This document shows, piece by piece, positions 7,490-16,256 of a stretch of 37,821 nt of DNA. The notes under the pieces were generated by a model, which worked only from the letters and a program-made list of their open reading frames with translations, was not told the DNA's origin and searched no databases. Each line of letters starts with the position of its first letter. The first letter of the stretch is position 1. The stretch is from NCBI GenBank assembly GCA_964627665.1, contig CAZVKG010000029.1, positions 1-37,821 on the forward strand. Direction: 5' to 3'. The position numbers were made by a program, and so were the translations under genes. Origin of the DNA: UBA1351 sp964627665 (GTDB lineage: Bacteria > Bacillota > Clostridia > Lachnospirales > Vallitaleaceae).

Positions 7490-7816
7490 TTACTTTAGAT
7501 AGAATACCTCACGCATTGGCTTAATGGGTTCTGCTTCGCCAAAATCAAAGCTTCCTTTGACCATTTTAGATGTAATGGCATTCCAACGCTGGCAGGCTTC
7601 ACTTTCATCAATATAGGCAAAAGCTTTTTCAACATCATCACATTCAAAGACGTAAAAAAACTGATTTCCATTTTGAAAAATCGAATAATTTTTAATGCCC
7701 GCTTTTGAATGCTCATCCAGAATCTCTTGCCATGGTTCTAAATGCATCTTAACATATTCCTCTAAAGCTTCTTCTTTTACTTCCCATGTCCATGCAAACT
7801 TGTTACTCTTTTCCAT
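7490..7816 (-). CDS. rhaM: L-rhamnose mutarotase RhaM
   Basis: RhaM interconverts the alpha and beta anomers of L-rhamnose so that the isomerase is supplied with its preferred form. It is 108 aa, the usual size of this ferredoxin-like-fold dimer. Family features are the conserved His at residue 25 (KMHLEPWQEI), KNYSIFQNG, the CQRW stretch and the C-terminal REVFYLK. The ribosome site AAAGGTG lies before the ATG. It is second in a leftward group after deoR (46-bp gap) and before pfkB (35-bp gap). rhaA and rhaB lie separately about 3 kb away, so the pathway is split over at least two transcripts. Confidence 0.93.
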   Translation of the reverse strand: MEKSNKFAWTWEVKEEALEEYVKMHLEPWQEILDEHSKAGIKNYSIFQNGNQFFYVFECDDVEKAFAYIDESEACQRWNAITSKMVKGSFDFGEAEPIKPMREVFYLK

Positions 7817-7862
7817 TATACTACACCTTTCTTGTTTTGTATTTAGTTATACTCTTATACCT

Positions 7863-8627
7863 TTATTTTGCTAAAATCACGTGAACACCTTGATCTTCAA
7901 AATAGCTTTTCCACGATTTATCTAAAGGATATTCTGTGATTACGGTATCGATGGCATCGGTTTCAATAATCCGAACTAACGCGGATTGGTCAAACTTTGA
8001 TTCATCGATGACGAGAATCGTCTCTTTTGAATTGGCAATCATATGGCTTTTCAATTCTGCAAGGGACTCTCTCGAATCCATCATACCTCTCTCTTTGGAT
8101 ATACCTTTGACGGAAAAAAACATCTTATCCGCATAATAATGATCGATAAACCTGGCCGCCATTGGACCTTCAAAGGAAAAGGTCTGTTCATTAAGATTCC
8201 CACCAATCCCGATAAGATTGATATGGCTATATTGACTTAGTTGATGAATGGCATTGAGAGAATTTGTAATAACGGTAATCCGTTTTGTCGGATCGACCTG
8301 CTTAATGACCTCAAGTGCTGATGTACTGGCATCAATAAAAATCGTCTCACCTTCGTCAACAAGCTGAGCTGCATACTTTGCAATTAGTCGTTTCTGATCC
8401 ATATTCACTTTTTCACGGTCAGTATACGGCAAATCATCCGATACCAGATTATCTAAGACAGCACCACCATAGGTCCGTTTTAAGACACCTTCTTTTTCCA
8501 GTTTTTCTAAATCTCGGCGCACCGTTTCTTCCGTTACGTCAAACTGCTCACTCAGTTGATTCACACGCACCGATTTTTCTTTTTTTATCATTTGGGCAAT
8601 TTCTTTTCTTCTCTCGATTGGGAGCAT
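7863..8627 (-). CDS. DeoR-family transcriptional regulator
   Basis: This 254-aa protein has the DeoR/GlpR architecture. An N-terminal winged helix-turn-helix (residues 1-57; VRVNQLSEQFDVTEETVRRDLEKLEKEG) is followed by a DeoR C-terminal sensor domain with the phosphosugar-binding fold (ETIFIDASTSALEVI, then MMDSRESLAELKSHM, then ILVIDESKFDQSALVRI). It heads the deoR-rhaM-pfkB-mgsA group and is a candidate RhaR-like repressor sensing a phosphorylated rhamnose intermediate. A consensus promoter (8683-8711) and an inverted repeat (8644-8659) between promoter and start suggest autoregulation. Confidence 0.93.
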   Translation of the reverse strand: MLPIERRKEIAQMIKKEKSVRVNQLSEQFDVTEETVRRDLEKLEKEGVLKRTYGGAVLDNLVSDDLPYTDREKVNMDQKRLIAKYAAQLVDEGETIFIDASTSALEVIKQVDPTKRITVITNSLNAIHQLSQYSHINLIGIGGNLNEQTFSFEGPMAARFIDHYYADKMFFSVKGISKERGMMDSRESLAELKSHMIANSKETILVIDESKFDQSALVRIIETDAIDTVITEYPLDKSWKSYFEDQGVHVILAK

Positions 8628-8643
8628 AACCGTTTCCTATTCC

Positions 8644-8659
8644 CACAGACAAATCTGTG
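8644..8659. promoter_or_regulatory. Inverted repeat, possible DeoR operator
   Basis: CACAGA-4 nt-TCTGTG (8644-8649 / 8654-8659) lies in the leader of the deoR gene. A third CTGTG half-site occurs at about 8674-8678, just downstream of the -10. Confidence 0.4.
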
Positions 8660-8682
8660 TTTTTCTTTTTTTCTCTGTGTTT

Positions 8683-8711
8683 ATTATACATCCTTTGCCT
8701 ACTTGTTGCAA
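8683..8711 (-). promoter_or_regulatory. Promoter of the deoR-rhaM-pfkB-mgsA group
   Basis: On the minus strand TTGCAA (8711-8706), a 17-bp spacer and TATAAT (8688-8683), a strong sigma-A match. Confidence 0.7.
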
Positions 8712-8735
8712 GAAAAAAGAAGATTCCACTTTTGT

Positions 8736-10290
8736 TTACACTTTAAATTTAGCAACTGTTGTTTTAAGCTCTAAACTAAGTTCGTGAAGGATTCGTGAGT
8801 TGTTGGCTATTCCATCCATAACAGCACTTTCTTCTTCTGTCGCTGCCGATAGTTCTTGTGCAATGGCCGCATTGTCTTGAGCTACTCCCGAAATATCCTT
8901 TGTCTTTTTGTTCGTATCATGGGTTTTTTCAACAATTGCTGTAAACGATTGATTGATTTGGTGGACACCGTCAATCATACTATTCATTTCTTCAATCATG
9001 GTTTTATAGGTCTTATTCGTTTCATCAACGGCCTCTTTCTGCTCCGAAGTACTTTGATCGGCAAGTTTAATTTCACTTAAGACATCTTGTGTATCCTTAG
9101 AAATCCGTTGAATAATCTCCCCTATTTCGATCGCTGATTGGTTAGATTCTTCTGCAAGTTTACGTACTTCGTCCGCAACAATCGAAAATCCCCGTCCATG
9201 CTCACCGGCTCGCGCTGCTTCTATCGCGGCATTTAGCGCCAACAAATTGGTTTGATTGGAAATATTGCTAATTGTTGCCACAATACTCTCAACTTCACTG
9301 GCTTCTTCTGCAAGGTGATTAACCACATCGAATACTTTTCGAAAGGCTTGAATATTCTCTTGTGTTTTTTCTCCTTGGTTTTCAATTGCTTGCATTCCCT
9401 TATTCAAATGTTTTTTAGATGCATTGGATACTTTTTCTGCAAAAAGTATAATGCTTTTTACGATATCACCGACATTGCGGATAAATAGATTTACCGACTC
9501 ACTAAGTTCTTCAAGTTCATCTTTTGTATGTATCTCAATGCGTTGTGTTAAATCCCCTCCATTTGCACTTAAGGCTCTTAGCTTATTTCTCAACTGTCCT
9601 ATGGGTTGCGCAATACGATGTGCCAAAAATCCACCTAAAATTACAGCGATAATTAAGGCAATAATACTTTGAATAATGGCTTGCAAAAGAAAAGCCTCTT
9701 TTCTAGCTTCAAGTTCACTCGCTTCAATATCAACACCAACAATAGCGACAACATTACCTTGGTTATCTTTAATCGGTGCATAACCGGATATAAAGGTCCC
9801 CCATTCATCTGTATATACATCATCATCTGAAGAAGGCTCGCCATTTTAACGCCTTCTCCATGCCTGCCATATATTCATATTCATAGCCCAGTTCTGCCGG
9901 TTCTTCTTCAGAGGCATCAACGATAAATTGTGTCGTATCCGAATCCACTTGACTCAAGGTATAAATATAGGTCATTCCTGTCGCCTGTAAATAATCCATT
10001 AATTGATTACGCGTCGTAACAAAAGCCTCACTCTTCATTGCTGAAGGCTCTGTAAATGTAGCGTGCATTTCACCATCGACAAATAAAGCGGCACCTGCTG
10101 CAATCCGCTCAACTTGATTTCGAATATCCGAAATATAATGTTTGTAATTATTCCGATATGATTGGACATTAATAATTGTAGAAATGACTAAAACGAGTAG
10201 AACAAAACTCCCCACGAGTTGTGCCCGAATGCTCCGCATCCTTTTCTTTTGATGCGTCACTTGAATGTTATTATTTTTTTTACCCTTCAT
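8736..10290 (-). pseudogene. Methyl-accepting chemotaxis protein, frameshifted
   Basis: Two frames together encode one complete chemoreceptor of about 517 aa. The first (10290-9823) has a basic start, TM1 (about residues 22-45), and a periplasmic-side Cache-like sensor reaching MEKALK. The second frame continues with GEPSSDDDVYTDEWG, the sensor end, TM2 (IIQSIIALIIAVILGGF), HAMP (AHRIAQPIGQLRNKLRAL) and the signalling domain with the hairpin tip (NLLALNAAIEAARAGEHGRG). The break is an extra base in a run of four (minus-strand AAAA, 9844-9847): removing one A reads ALNGEPSSDDD. It is a real frameshift or an assembly error; all downstream domains remain intact, which argues for a recent change. 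The signalling domain lacks a C-terminal methylation-enzyme pentapeptide. AGGAG precedes the ATG. Confidence 0.85.
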
Positions 10291-10331
10291 TTACTCCATT
10301 CTCCTCTTCTTGCTATTTTTATAATACTATC

Positions 10332-10359
10332 ATTTTAGCAAAAAGATGGAGAATGTAAA
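10332..10359 (-). promoter_or_regulatory. Promoter of the chemoreceptor gene
   Basis: On the minus strand TTTACA (10359-10354), 16-bp spacer, TGC-TAAAAT (hexamer 10337-10332). Confidence 0.4.
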
Positions 10360-10390
10360 ACATTTTTTTATACTTTCTTTTTCTTCCTTG

Positions 10391-10399
10391 TGCTATACT
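10391..10399 (+). promoter_or_regulatory. Extended -10 promoter of the 59-aa gene
   Basis: TGC-TATACT at 10391-10399, about 60 nt before the ATG at 10461. The -35 region is pyrimidine-rich and weak. Confidence 0.5.
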
Positions 10400-10460
10400 A
10401 TGTAATTAGGATAGTCCCCATAAAGCACACTTATTTTTTTGAAAGAATGGAGAATGAACC

Positions 10461-10640
10461 ATGCCAAGAAAACCAATGAACAAAAATATGGAACGTATGC
10501 GAGAGCTTATAGAAGAAAAGAAAAACAAGCCCGCTTATTTACAAGCTGAAAAGAAAATCGGTTCCGGTCGCGTTGAAAAAGTTAATAAAAACAAAGGCAA
10601 CGGCCCTGCCAAAACCAAATTAAAGGATGTTGGTTTATAA
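10461..10640 (+). CDS. Small basic hypothetical protein, 59 aa
   Basis: A short gene with good signals: extended -10 TGC-TATACT (10391-10399), a GGAGAATG ribosome site 8 nt before the ATG, and a 59-codon frame closed by TAA. The product begins MPRKPMNKNMERMRELIEEK and is strongly basic (about one third Lys/Arg). It has a predicted helix over residues 6-32 and a Gly/Lys/Asn-rich tail (KVNKNKGNGPAKTK). There is no signal peptide or membrane segment. I do not recognise the family; nucleic-acid or ribosome binding would fit the charge but is inference. It is embedded between the chemoreceptor gene and a broken copy of that gene's 5' end, which suggests it arrived or was trapped by a local duplication. 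Confidence 0.6.
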   Translation: MPRKPMNKNMERMRELIEEKKNKPAYLQAEKKIGSGRVEKVNKNKGNGPAKTKLKDVGL

Positions 10641-10666
10641 ATCCATCGTAAACACAGCTGGATTTA

Positions 10667-10806
10667 ATTTCGGATATCCGAAATATGATTTAAGATTTGT
10701 AGAAATGACTAAAACAAGTAAAACAAAACTCTCCACGAGTTGTGTCCGAACGCTCCACATCCTTTTCTTTTGATGCGTCACTTGAGTGTTATTATTTTTT
10801 TCTACG
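10667..10806 (-). pseudogene. Degenerate duplicate of the chemoreceptor 5' end
   Basis: Positions 10701-10803 match 10180-10281 (start and TM1 region of the chemoreceptor gene) at roughly 90% by eye, and 10669-10689 match 10119-10139. The ~40 nt between these blocks in the intact gene is reduced to about 11 nt. Same strand as the intact gene, but the start codon region and everything after the first ~55 codons are lost. It is a remnant of a tandem chemoreceptor duplication or of recombination. Confidence 0.75.
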
Positions 10807-10813
10807 TCTTACA

Positions 10814-13048
10814 TCATAATAGTTTTGTTACTAGAATTATACTATGATATAAGGGCAGCTCTAATCGAATTTTATACTTTTTATCTGTTTTCCGAAGAAC
10901 CTCGGCCCTTTGGATATGTCCACTCATTGTATCCCATACTTCCGGAACCTCCGATGCAACAACCTCAACTTCTATCACTTCAGATTTTTCACTATAATTC
11001 ATAAACACAATGTTACGATACCCGTCTTTTATATATCGGGTATACATAACTCCTGTTATATCTTCGCCTGTATGTATATAAGGATCAATAAGATAGGGTT
11101 TATAATAAGGATGATTATTAAACGTTCTTTTTACGCCATCTGTTATACACACAGGATATTGAACCTTTTGTCCAATAAACTCATATAAACTTTCTTCATC
11201 GATTGCTGGATAAAGTTGAATACGTTTTCTTTCTAATAATTCAGAAAAAATATTGTTTACTCGTTCATCTTCTGATGAAGGCAGACCATATTGGGGTAGA
11301 CTACCTAATACAATTATTTCTCCTCCATTGTCTGCAAACTCCCGACAAAACTCAGCAACATGAACCGGTATGACTTTACACATGGGTAATATAAGAACAT
11401 CAAATTGTTGCCCCGTCAACCCATTCACAATTTTGTTGGCAACAACATTAAAATTTTCACAGGCATCATTATGTAAAAGATCGAAATCCATATTTCTACT
11501 CATTAAACCATTTAAGATTTTTTGGACATAGATATCCAAGGTACTTGCTTCATCGCCTTCCAAATCGGGCCCTTTAAAATATCCATGTGTAAAATACTGA
11601 TTTGGTATATAGTCCATCCAAAAAGATTCGATGGGATAATACACTAAAATCTCTGTTTCATTATAACCTCCACTTAAGGCATAACTTAATCTTCGAATCA
11701 TACGGTTACCCTCAGCCATACGATTATATCCCTTCCATTGAAAAAATTGGGAAGGTGGCCAATCATTTTTTCTCTCTCCTCGGTCTGAATAAAAAAATCC
11801 ATGATTAATGATACATTGCATGCCCTGTTGAAACATCCAAGTTACCATTCTAGAATATTCTTCAAACGTCATATCCCATCCACATCCCGCAAAAACTTCA
11901 ACAGCAGTTCTTTTCTTTCCATATGAATGTGCCCCTGCTGACGTGAATTTGATATTCAAACTCCCTATCCCTTTACCTAAATGGTCTGCACCGGGAATGT
12001 CTAAAAAACGGTTTTGTCTTAAATAATCTCCACTATATCTAACATGTCCATATAAAGTTTCTTCACCCAATAAATGTGCATAAAGTTTTATATTGTGCTC
12101 CTTGCACCAATTATGCAAGGTTCCGAAATAATTTTTTTGATACAATGTCGCAACCACATCATAATAATCACATCGAATTCTACCGGCATCGACTGTTGTG
12201 CGTACCAGCTCATGAACATGCTGCAATATATCATACTTCTTGATCGCCATAAATTCACTTCGAAAACTTTGGGTCCAAGGCATCGGATTGCACAACCTTG
12301 TTTCATCGTTAAAAACTGATGTGATTACACTTCCAAAGTTTTCCTTAAATCTTTCGTAATACAAGTCATATGTGGACTTTAAAAATGCTTCTGTCGCATG
12401 ATTATTCAAGTAATTGACTTGATTTTCTCCTCCATTCCCATAAATATCCATTCTAATTTTTGCTATATAGACAATGGCATCTTTTGGAAGTAACAGAATA
12501 AACTCAGGTCCGAATCGTTCAAATGATAAGAATTGTTCAATCGGATATTTTTTTCCATCTTCTCCATCATACACTGCAATATTAAATGCAAACTCTTCCA
12601 ACGATTCGCCTTGTTTTATTTGTGCTTTACTTTTTCCACCCAAATCATATAACTGCGCTCGGAATTCTTGATTGGCTTTTACAATATTTTTCTCAATTGT
12701 GATGTATTGTTCTCTATACTGTTCTAGCTCTGTAATTGTACGATTACATGTTCCTGCCGGCCAATCTATTTCATCATAAAGCCACATTGTTTCTTGATTG
12801 TCCACTTTATAGTCAATCACCGTTTGAATAGATTCAAACCATTCATCATCCAAATATCCTCCAATATATCCTTGTCCATTATTCGTACGTGCATGAGGGT
12901 TTGTTGACTTGACTCCAATTTCCGTCTGCATCTCAAGTTGTCTTATCAGTTCTTCTTTTTCAAGTTTATCATTCCAAAACCACAGCGGAACTTGACTTTC
13001 ATCTAATTCCTTCTCTAAATGAGGATTTTTCCAAATTTTTTTATTCAT
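10814..13048 (-). CDS. GH106-like glycoside hydrolase (probable alpha-L-rhamnosidase)
   Basis: This 744-aa protein resembles the GH106/GH2-like clan. An N-terminal barrel entry reads VPLWFWNDKLEKEELIRQL (residues about 20-40) and is followed by WLYDEIDWPAGT. The catalytic barrel includes SVFNDETRL and YAHLLGEETLYGHVRYSGDYL (residues about 325-350), where Glu residues are candidate acid/base and nucleophile. A C-terminal GATase-like segment (FDVLILPMCKVIPVHVAEF) comes before a beta-rich end. GH106 is best known for alpha-L-rhamnosidases, which fits the neighbourhood, but the match is by motif style only and other specificities are possible. No signal peptide, so cytoplasmic. The start overlaps the GH3 stop by 4 nt (ATGA), indicating translational coupling and paired function. 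Confidence 0.72.
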   Translation of the reverse strand: MNKKIWKNPHLEKELDESQVPLWFWNDKLEKEELIRQLEMQTEIGVKSTNPHARTNNGQGYIGGYLDDEWFESIQTVIDYKVDNQETMWLYDEIDWPAGTCNRTITELEQYREQYITIEKNIVKANQEFRAQLYDLGGKSKAQIKQGESLEEFAFNIAVYDGEDGKKYPIEQFLSFERFGPEFILLLPKDAIVYIAKIRMDIYGNGGENQVNYLNNHATEAFLKSTYDLYYERFKENFGSVITSVFNDETRLCNPMPWTQSFRSEFMAIKKYDILQHVHELVRTTVDAGRIRCDYYDVVATLYQKNYFGTLHNWCKEHNIKLYAHLLGEETLYGHVRYSGDYLRQNRFLDIPGADHLGKGIGSLNIKFTSAGAHSYGKKRTAVEVFAGCGWDMTFEEYSRMVTWMFQQGMQCIINHGFFYSDRGERKNDWPPSQFFQWKGYNRMAEGNRMIRRLSYALSGGYNETEILVYYPIESFWMDYIPNQYFTHGYFKGPDLEGDEASTLDIYVQKILNGLMSRNMDFDLLHNDACENFNVVANKIVNGLTGQQFDVLILPMCKVIPVHVAEFCREFADNGGEIIVLGSLPQYGLPSSEDERVNNIFSELLERKRIQLYPAIDEESLYEFIGQKVQYPVCITDGVKRTFNNHPYYKPYLIDPYIHTGEDITGVMYTRYIKDGYRNIVFMNYSEKSEVIEVEVVASEVPEVWDTMSGHIQRAEVLRKTDKKYKIRLELPLYHSIILVTKLL

Positions 13049-15324
13049 ATACTTTCTCCTTCTTCTCCACAGTTCTGCAATAACAGTGCATTTAATGTAG
13101 ATACATATTCATCAATTTTCTCATTACTCACTTGGTTAAAACTTCTTGCTGACCTTATGGTTCTTGAACCCAGCATAGCGAAAGCCATTTCCTGTGATAG
13201 CCCATCTGATAAATTTTTAGTTATCTTATCAAAATGCGGGAAAATATTATCTACTGCATAGGCCTTTGTTTTTGGATTTTTAAGCAGCAATTCCAACTTT
13301 GTATCTTTATCAACAACCCATTCCGGTTGTTTTGTCGCTTTCAATTCAATATCTATTTGCGCTTCTATACAACGGGATGATTTCCCAATAAGAATGGAAT
13401 AAATACCATCCGCTGCATACCAGTCATTCATCTGTGTATTATACCAAGCAAAAGAACGTTGATCCAAAATCATTTCAACCGTTTTAGTCTCATTTGGTTC
13501 AAGTTCAATCTTTATAAAATTTTTCAATTCTTTGTCCGGTCGAATCGCCTTCTCTGTGGTATCTCTAACATACAATTGAACAATTTCCTTTCCTGAATAT
13601 TTGCCGGTATTAGTAACATCTATACTTACCCTTACTCCTTCAGTATCATAAATTTGGGTATTGCTGACTCTGGGATTACTATATTCAAACGTTGTATAAC
13701 TTAGCCCATGTCCAAAAGGAAATAACACCTCTATTTCTTTTGAATCATAATATCTATAGCCCACAAAAACCCCTTCTCGGTATTCGACTTTTTGTCCTAC
13801 ACCAGGAAAGTTCAAATATGAAGGTGTATCTTGAAGTCTTAATGGAAATGACTCTGCAAGTTTACCACACGGATTTTTTTCTCCAAATATTAACTGGACA
13901 ATTGCTTCGCCAATACCTTCTCCTCCAAGATAAGTTTCAAACACCCCGTCTACTAAATCAATCCAAGGCATTTCTACGGGCGAACCATTTTGAAGAACAA
14001 CAACAATTTTTTTCTTTAATTTTGCCAACTTAGTTATGAGCTGATTTTGACATTCAGGCATTTGCATGTGCTTTCGATCATATCCTTCAGATTCAAAGGA
14101 CTCAGGAAGACCTGCAAATACAACAATAGTATCAGCTAATTCAGCAGCTTGTAATGCTTTTTCAGCAAGTATTTCATCTATATAATCTCCGGTACTGACA
14201 AAACCCTTTTCATATTTAACCGGAGCGTATTGCCGGGCATTTTTTATAATATCAGACACATAATAAGGATTGACATGCGAACTCCCTCCTCCTTGATATC
14301 TTGGTTTTTCAGCAAATTCACCTACAAACAAAATTTTCTTACTGTTTTTTTGAAGTGGTAATACATCATTATTTTTTAATAGCACAACCGATTCTGTGGC
14401 TATTTTCACCGCTTGCATATGATCTTTGGGGTAATCAATTCCATTGACGCTCTCACATTTTCTCTTTTTTTGACCTAATCGTATTAGGCGTTCTACTGAC
14501 TCATTTAATTTTTGCTCGGATAAGATTCCTTTTTCAATACTTTCCCTTATCCGTCTGTCATTAACACCATTATTTCCCGGCATCTCAAGATCCATTCCTG
14601 CTTTGAGTCCAGCTATTCGATCACTCACCCCACCCCAATCACTAATTACAACGCCTTCATATCCCCATTCATTTCTTAAAATCTGATTTAGCAACCAAGG
14701 ATCTTCTGATGTGTAGGTTCCGTTAATTCTATTATAAGAGCTCATTATAGTCCATGGCGAAGACTTTTTGACAGCAATCTCAAAAGCAGTTAAATAGATT
14801 TCTCTTAATGTTCGTTCATCTACTTCTGACGAGCTTACTAATCGTTCATACTCTTGATTATTGGCTGCAAAATGCTTTAATGACGTCCCGATATTCATTG
14901 ACTGAACTCCATTAATATAAGCTGCTGCAAGTTCTCCCGAAAGATAAGGATCTTCTGAAATATATTCAAAATTCCTGCCACAAAGAGGCGAACGCTTTAT
15001 ATTAATTCCGGGTCCAAGTAAAACAGTTATGTTTTCAGCCAAACATTCTTCCCCTAAGTGTTTTCCAAATTTGTACATAAGTTCTCTATCAAAACTACAA
15101 GCAGATGCACATGCTGCCGGAAAACATATGGCCCTGATACTTTTATTCAATCCTAAATGATCACTTTCAAGTTCTTGTTTTCTAAGACCATGAGGTCCAT
15201 CACTTAACATAATCGAAGGCAAATCTATTCTCTCTATACTTTTCGTATGCCAAAAATCCGCACCCGAACACAAACTGATTTTTTCATCCAAGCTCATCAT
15301 TTCTATTATCTGACCTATATCCAT
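13045..15324 (-). CDS. Glycoside hydrolase family 3 (beta-glucosidase-like)
   Basis: This 759-aa GH3 enzyme probably removes beta-linked glucose (or xylose) from the non-reducing end of imported glycosides. Domains are the GH3 N-terminal barrel (residues ~1-290) with the nucleophile motif GVVISDWGGVSD (Asp229), the GH3 C-terminal alpha/beta sandwich (~320-540; ILFVGEFAEKPRYQGGGSSHV), a fibronectin III-like domain (~565-640; VSIDVTNTGKYSGKEIVQLY), and a ~100-aa tail also seen in some clostridial GH3s. There is no signal peptide. GGAG lies 7 nt before the ATG. It is translationally coupled to the GH106-like enzyme, so the pair likely cleaves a glycoside containing both beta-glucose and rhamnose (inference). 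Confidence 0.93.
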   Translation of the reverse strand: MDIGQIIEMMSLDEKISLCSGADFWHTKSIERIDLPSIMLSDGPHGLRKQELESDHLGLNKSIRAICFPAACASACSFDRELMYKFGKHLGEECLAENITVLLGPGINIKRSPLCGRNFEYISEDPYLSGELAAAYINGVQSMNIGTSLKHFAANNQEYERLVSSSEVDERTLREIYLTAFEIAVKKSSPWTIMSSYNRINGTYTSEDPWLLNQILRNEWGYEGVVISDWGGVSDRIAGLKAGMDLEMPGNNGVNDRRIRESIEKGILSEQKLNESVERLIRLGQKKRKCESVNGIDYPKDHMQAVKIATESVVLLKNNDVLPLQKNSKKILFVGEFAEKPRYQGGGSSHVNPYYVSDIIKNARQYAPVKYEKGFVSTGDYIDEILAEKALQAAELADTIVVFAGLPESFESEGYDRKHMQMPECQNQLITKLAKLKKKIVVVLQNGSPVEMPWIDLVDGVFETYLGGEGIGEAIVQLIFGEKNPCGKLAESFPLRLQDTPSYLNFPGVGQKVEYREGVFVGYRYYDSKEIEVLFPFGHGLSYTTFEYSNPRVSNTQIYDTEGVRVSIDVTNTGKYSGKEIVQLYVRDTTEKAIRPDKELKNFIKIELEPNETKTVEMILDQRSFAWYNTQMNDWYAADGIYSILIGKSSRCIEAQIDIELKATKQPEWVVDKDTKLELLLKNPKTKAYAVDNIFPHFDKITKNLSDGLSQEMAFAMLGSRTIRSARSFNQVSNEKIDEYVSTLNALLLQNCGEEGESI

Positions 15325-15356
15325 AACAATTCTCCAATCATAAACACTTTTTTCTG

Positions 15357-16253
15357 TTACTCAATTAAGGTTCCTTCAAAATTCACATCTTTTCTTAAAC
15401 TAATTAGGATACCGGTAATGATGAGTAGCGCTCCAACCAAAAAAGATAATTGTATTGATTCATCCAACAACCATGTCGCAAGAATTGTCGATACAAGGGG
15501 TTGAATCGGATAAAAAGACGAACACACTGTGGCTTCCAGCGTCGAAAGGCTATAATTCCAAAGATAATGTGCAATCCCTGTACAAATAACACCGATATAA
15601 ATTATAGCCAACCATGCATAAAAATCACCAAGTTGCATCTTTCCATTTACAAAATTTGATAACTGCTCTGAAATGCCTAACGGTAAATAACAAAGGGTAG
15701 CGATACCACATCCATAATAGGTTAATTGAAGCGAATCATATTTTGGAGATATTTTTCGTACCATAACAGATACGATTGACCATAGAATCACAGACATTAG
15801 GGAAAAAGAAATTCCAAGTATATTATTTCCTTGGCTTTCACCAATAATAAAATTAATACCAATTACTGCTAATACCAATCCAAAAACTTTTTTTAAAGTT
15901 AGCTTCTCATTTAATATAAGTACAGCAAAAAAAGTAATAGTAATTGGATTAAGTGAATTTAGCAATGACGCTGTTGCCGCACCTGCAAATTTTGTCCCTA
16001 AAAATTGGAGCCCTATAGCACCAAAATAACCTACAACTCCTAAAAAAAGTATATATTTATAATCCTTCTTATCAATACGCCTTCGTCTTTTCCTTCCCAA
16101 AATTCCTAGAAATATAAATGCAATTAAAAATCTGAAAAAAGATATTGTAAAGACTGGAATCTGTTCTAAGAGAAATTTACTAACCACATAGTATGTTCCA
16201 AATAAAACAAATGTACATATTAACAAAAGATATCCTTTATTTTTCCCATTCAT
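15357..16253 (-). CDS. EamA/DMT-family transporter
   Basis: This 298-aa integral membrane protein has about ten hydrophobic helices arranged as two EamA repeats. The first begins YLLLICTFVLFGTYYVVSKF and the second near GISFSLMSVILWSIVSVMV. The family exports or exchanges small metabolites, and the substrate cannot be read from sequence. It sits in the CUT1/GH operon, 3 bp after malG and 32 bp before GH3, so it could export an aglycone or by-product of glycoside cleavage; that is speculation. The ribosome site AAGGGTAG lies at the end of the upstream gene. Confidence 0.85.
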   Translation of the reverse strand: MNGKNKGYLLLICTFVLFGTYYVVSKFLLEQIPVFTISFFRFLIAFIFLGILGRKRRRRIDKKDYKYILFLGVVGYFGAIGLQFLGTKFAGAATASLLNSLNPITITFFAVLILNEKLTLKKVFGLVLAVIGINFIIGESQGNNILGISFSLMSVILWSIVSVMVRKISPKYDSLQLTYYGCGIATLCYLPLGISEQLSNFVNGKMQLGDFYAWLAIIYIGVICTGIAHYLWNYSLSTLEATVCSSFYPIQPLVSTILATWLLDESIQLSFLVGALLIITGILISLRKDVNFEGTLIE

Positions 16254-16256
16254 AAA

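Noticed and set aside
9653..9844. 63-aa minus-strand frame across the chemoreceptor break
   Set aside because: An out-of-frame shadow; the true continuation after the frameshift is another frame.
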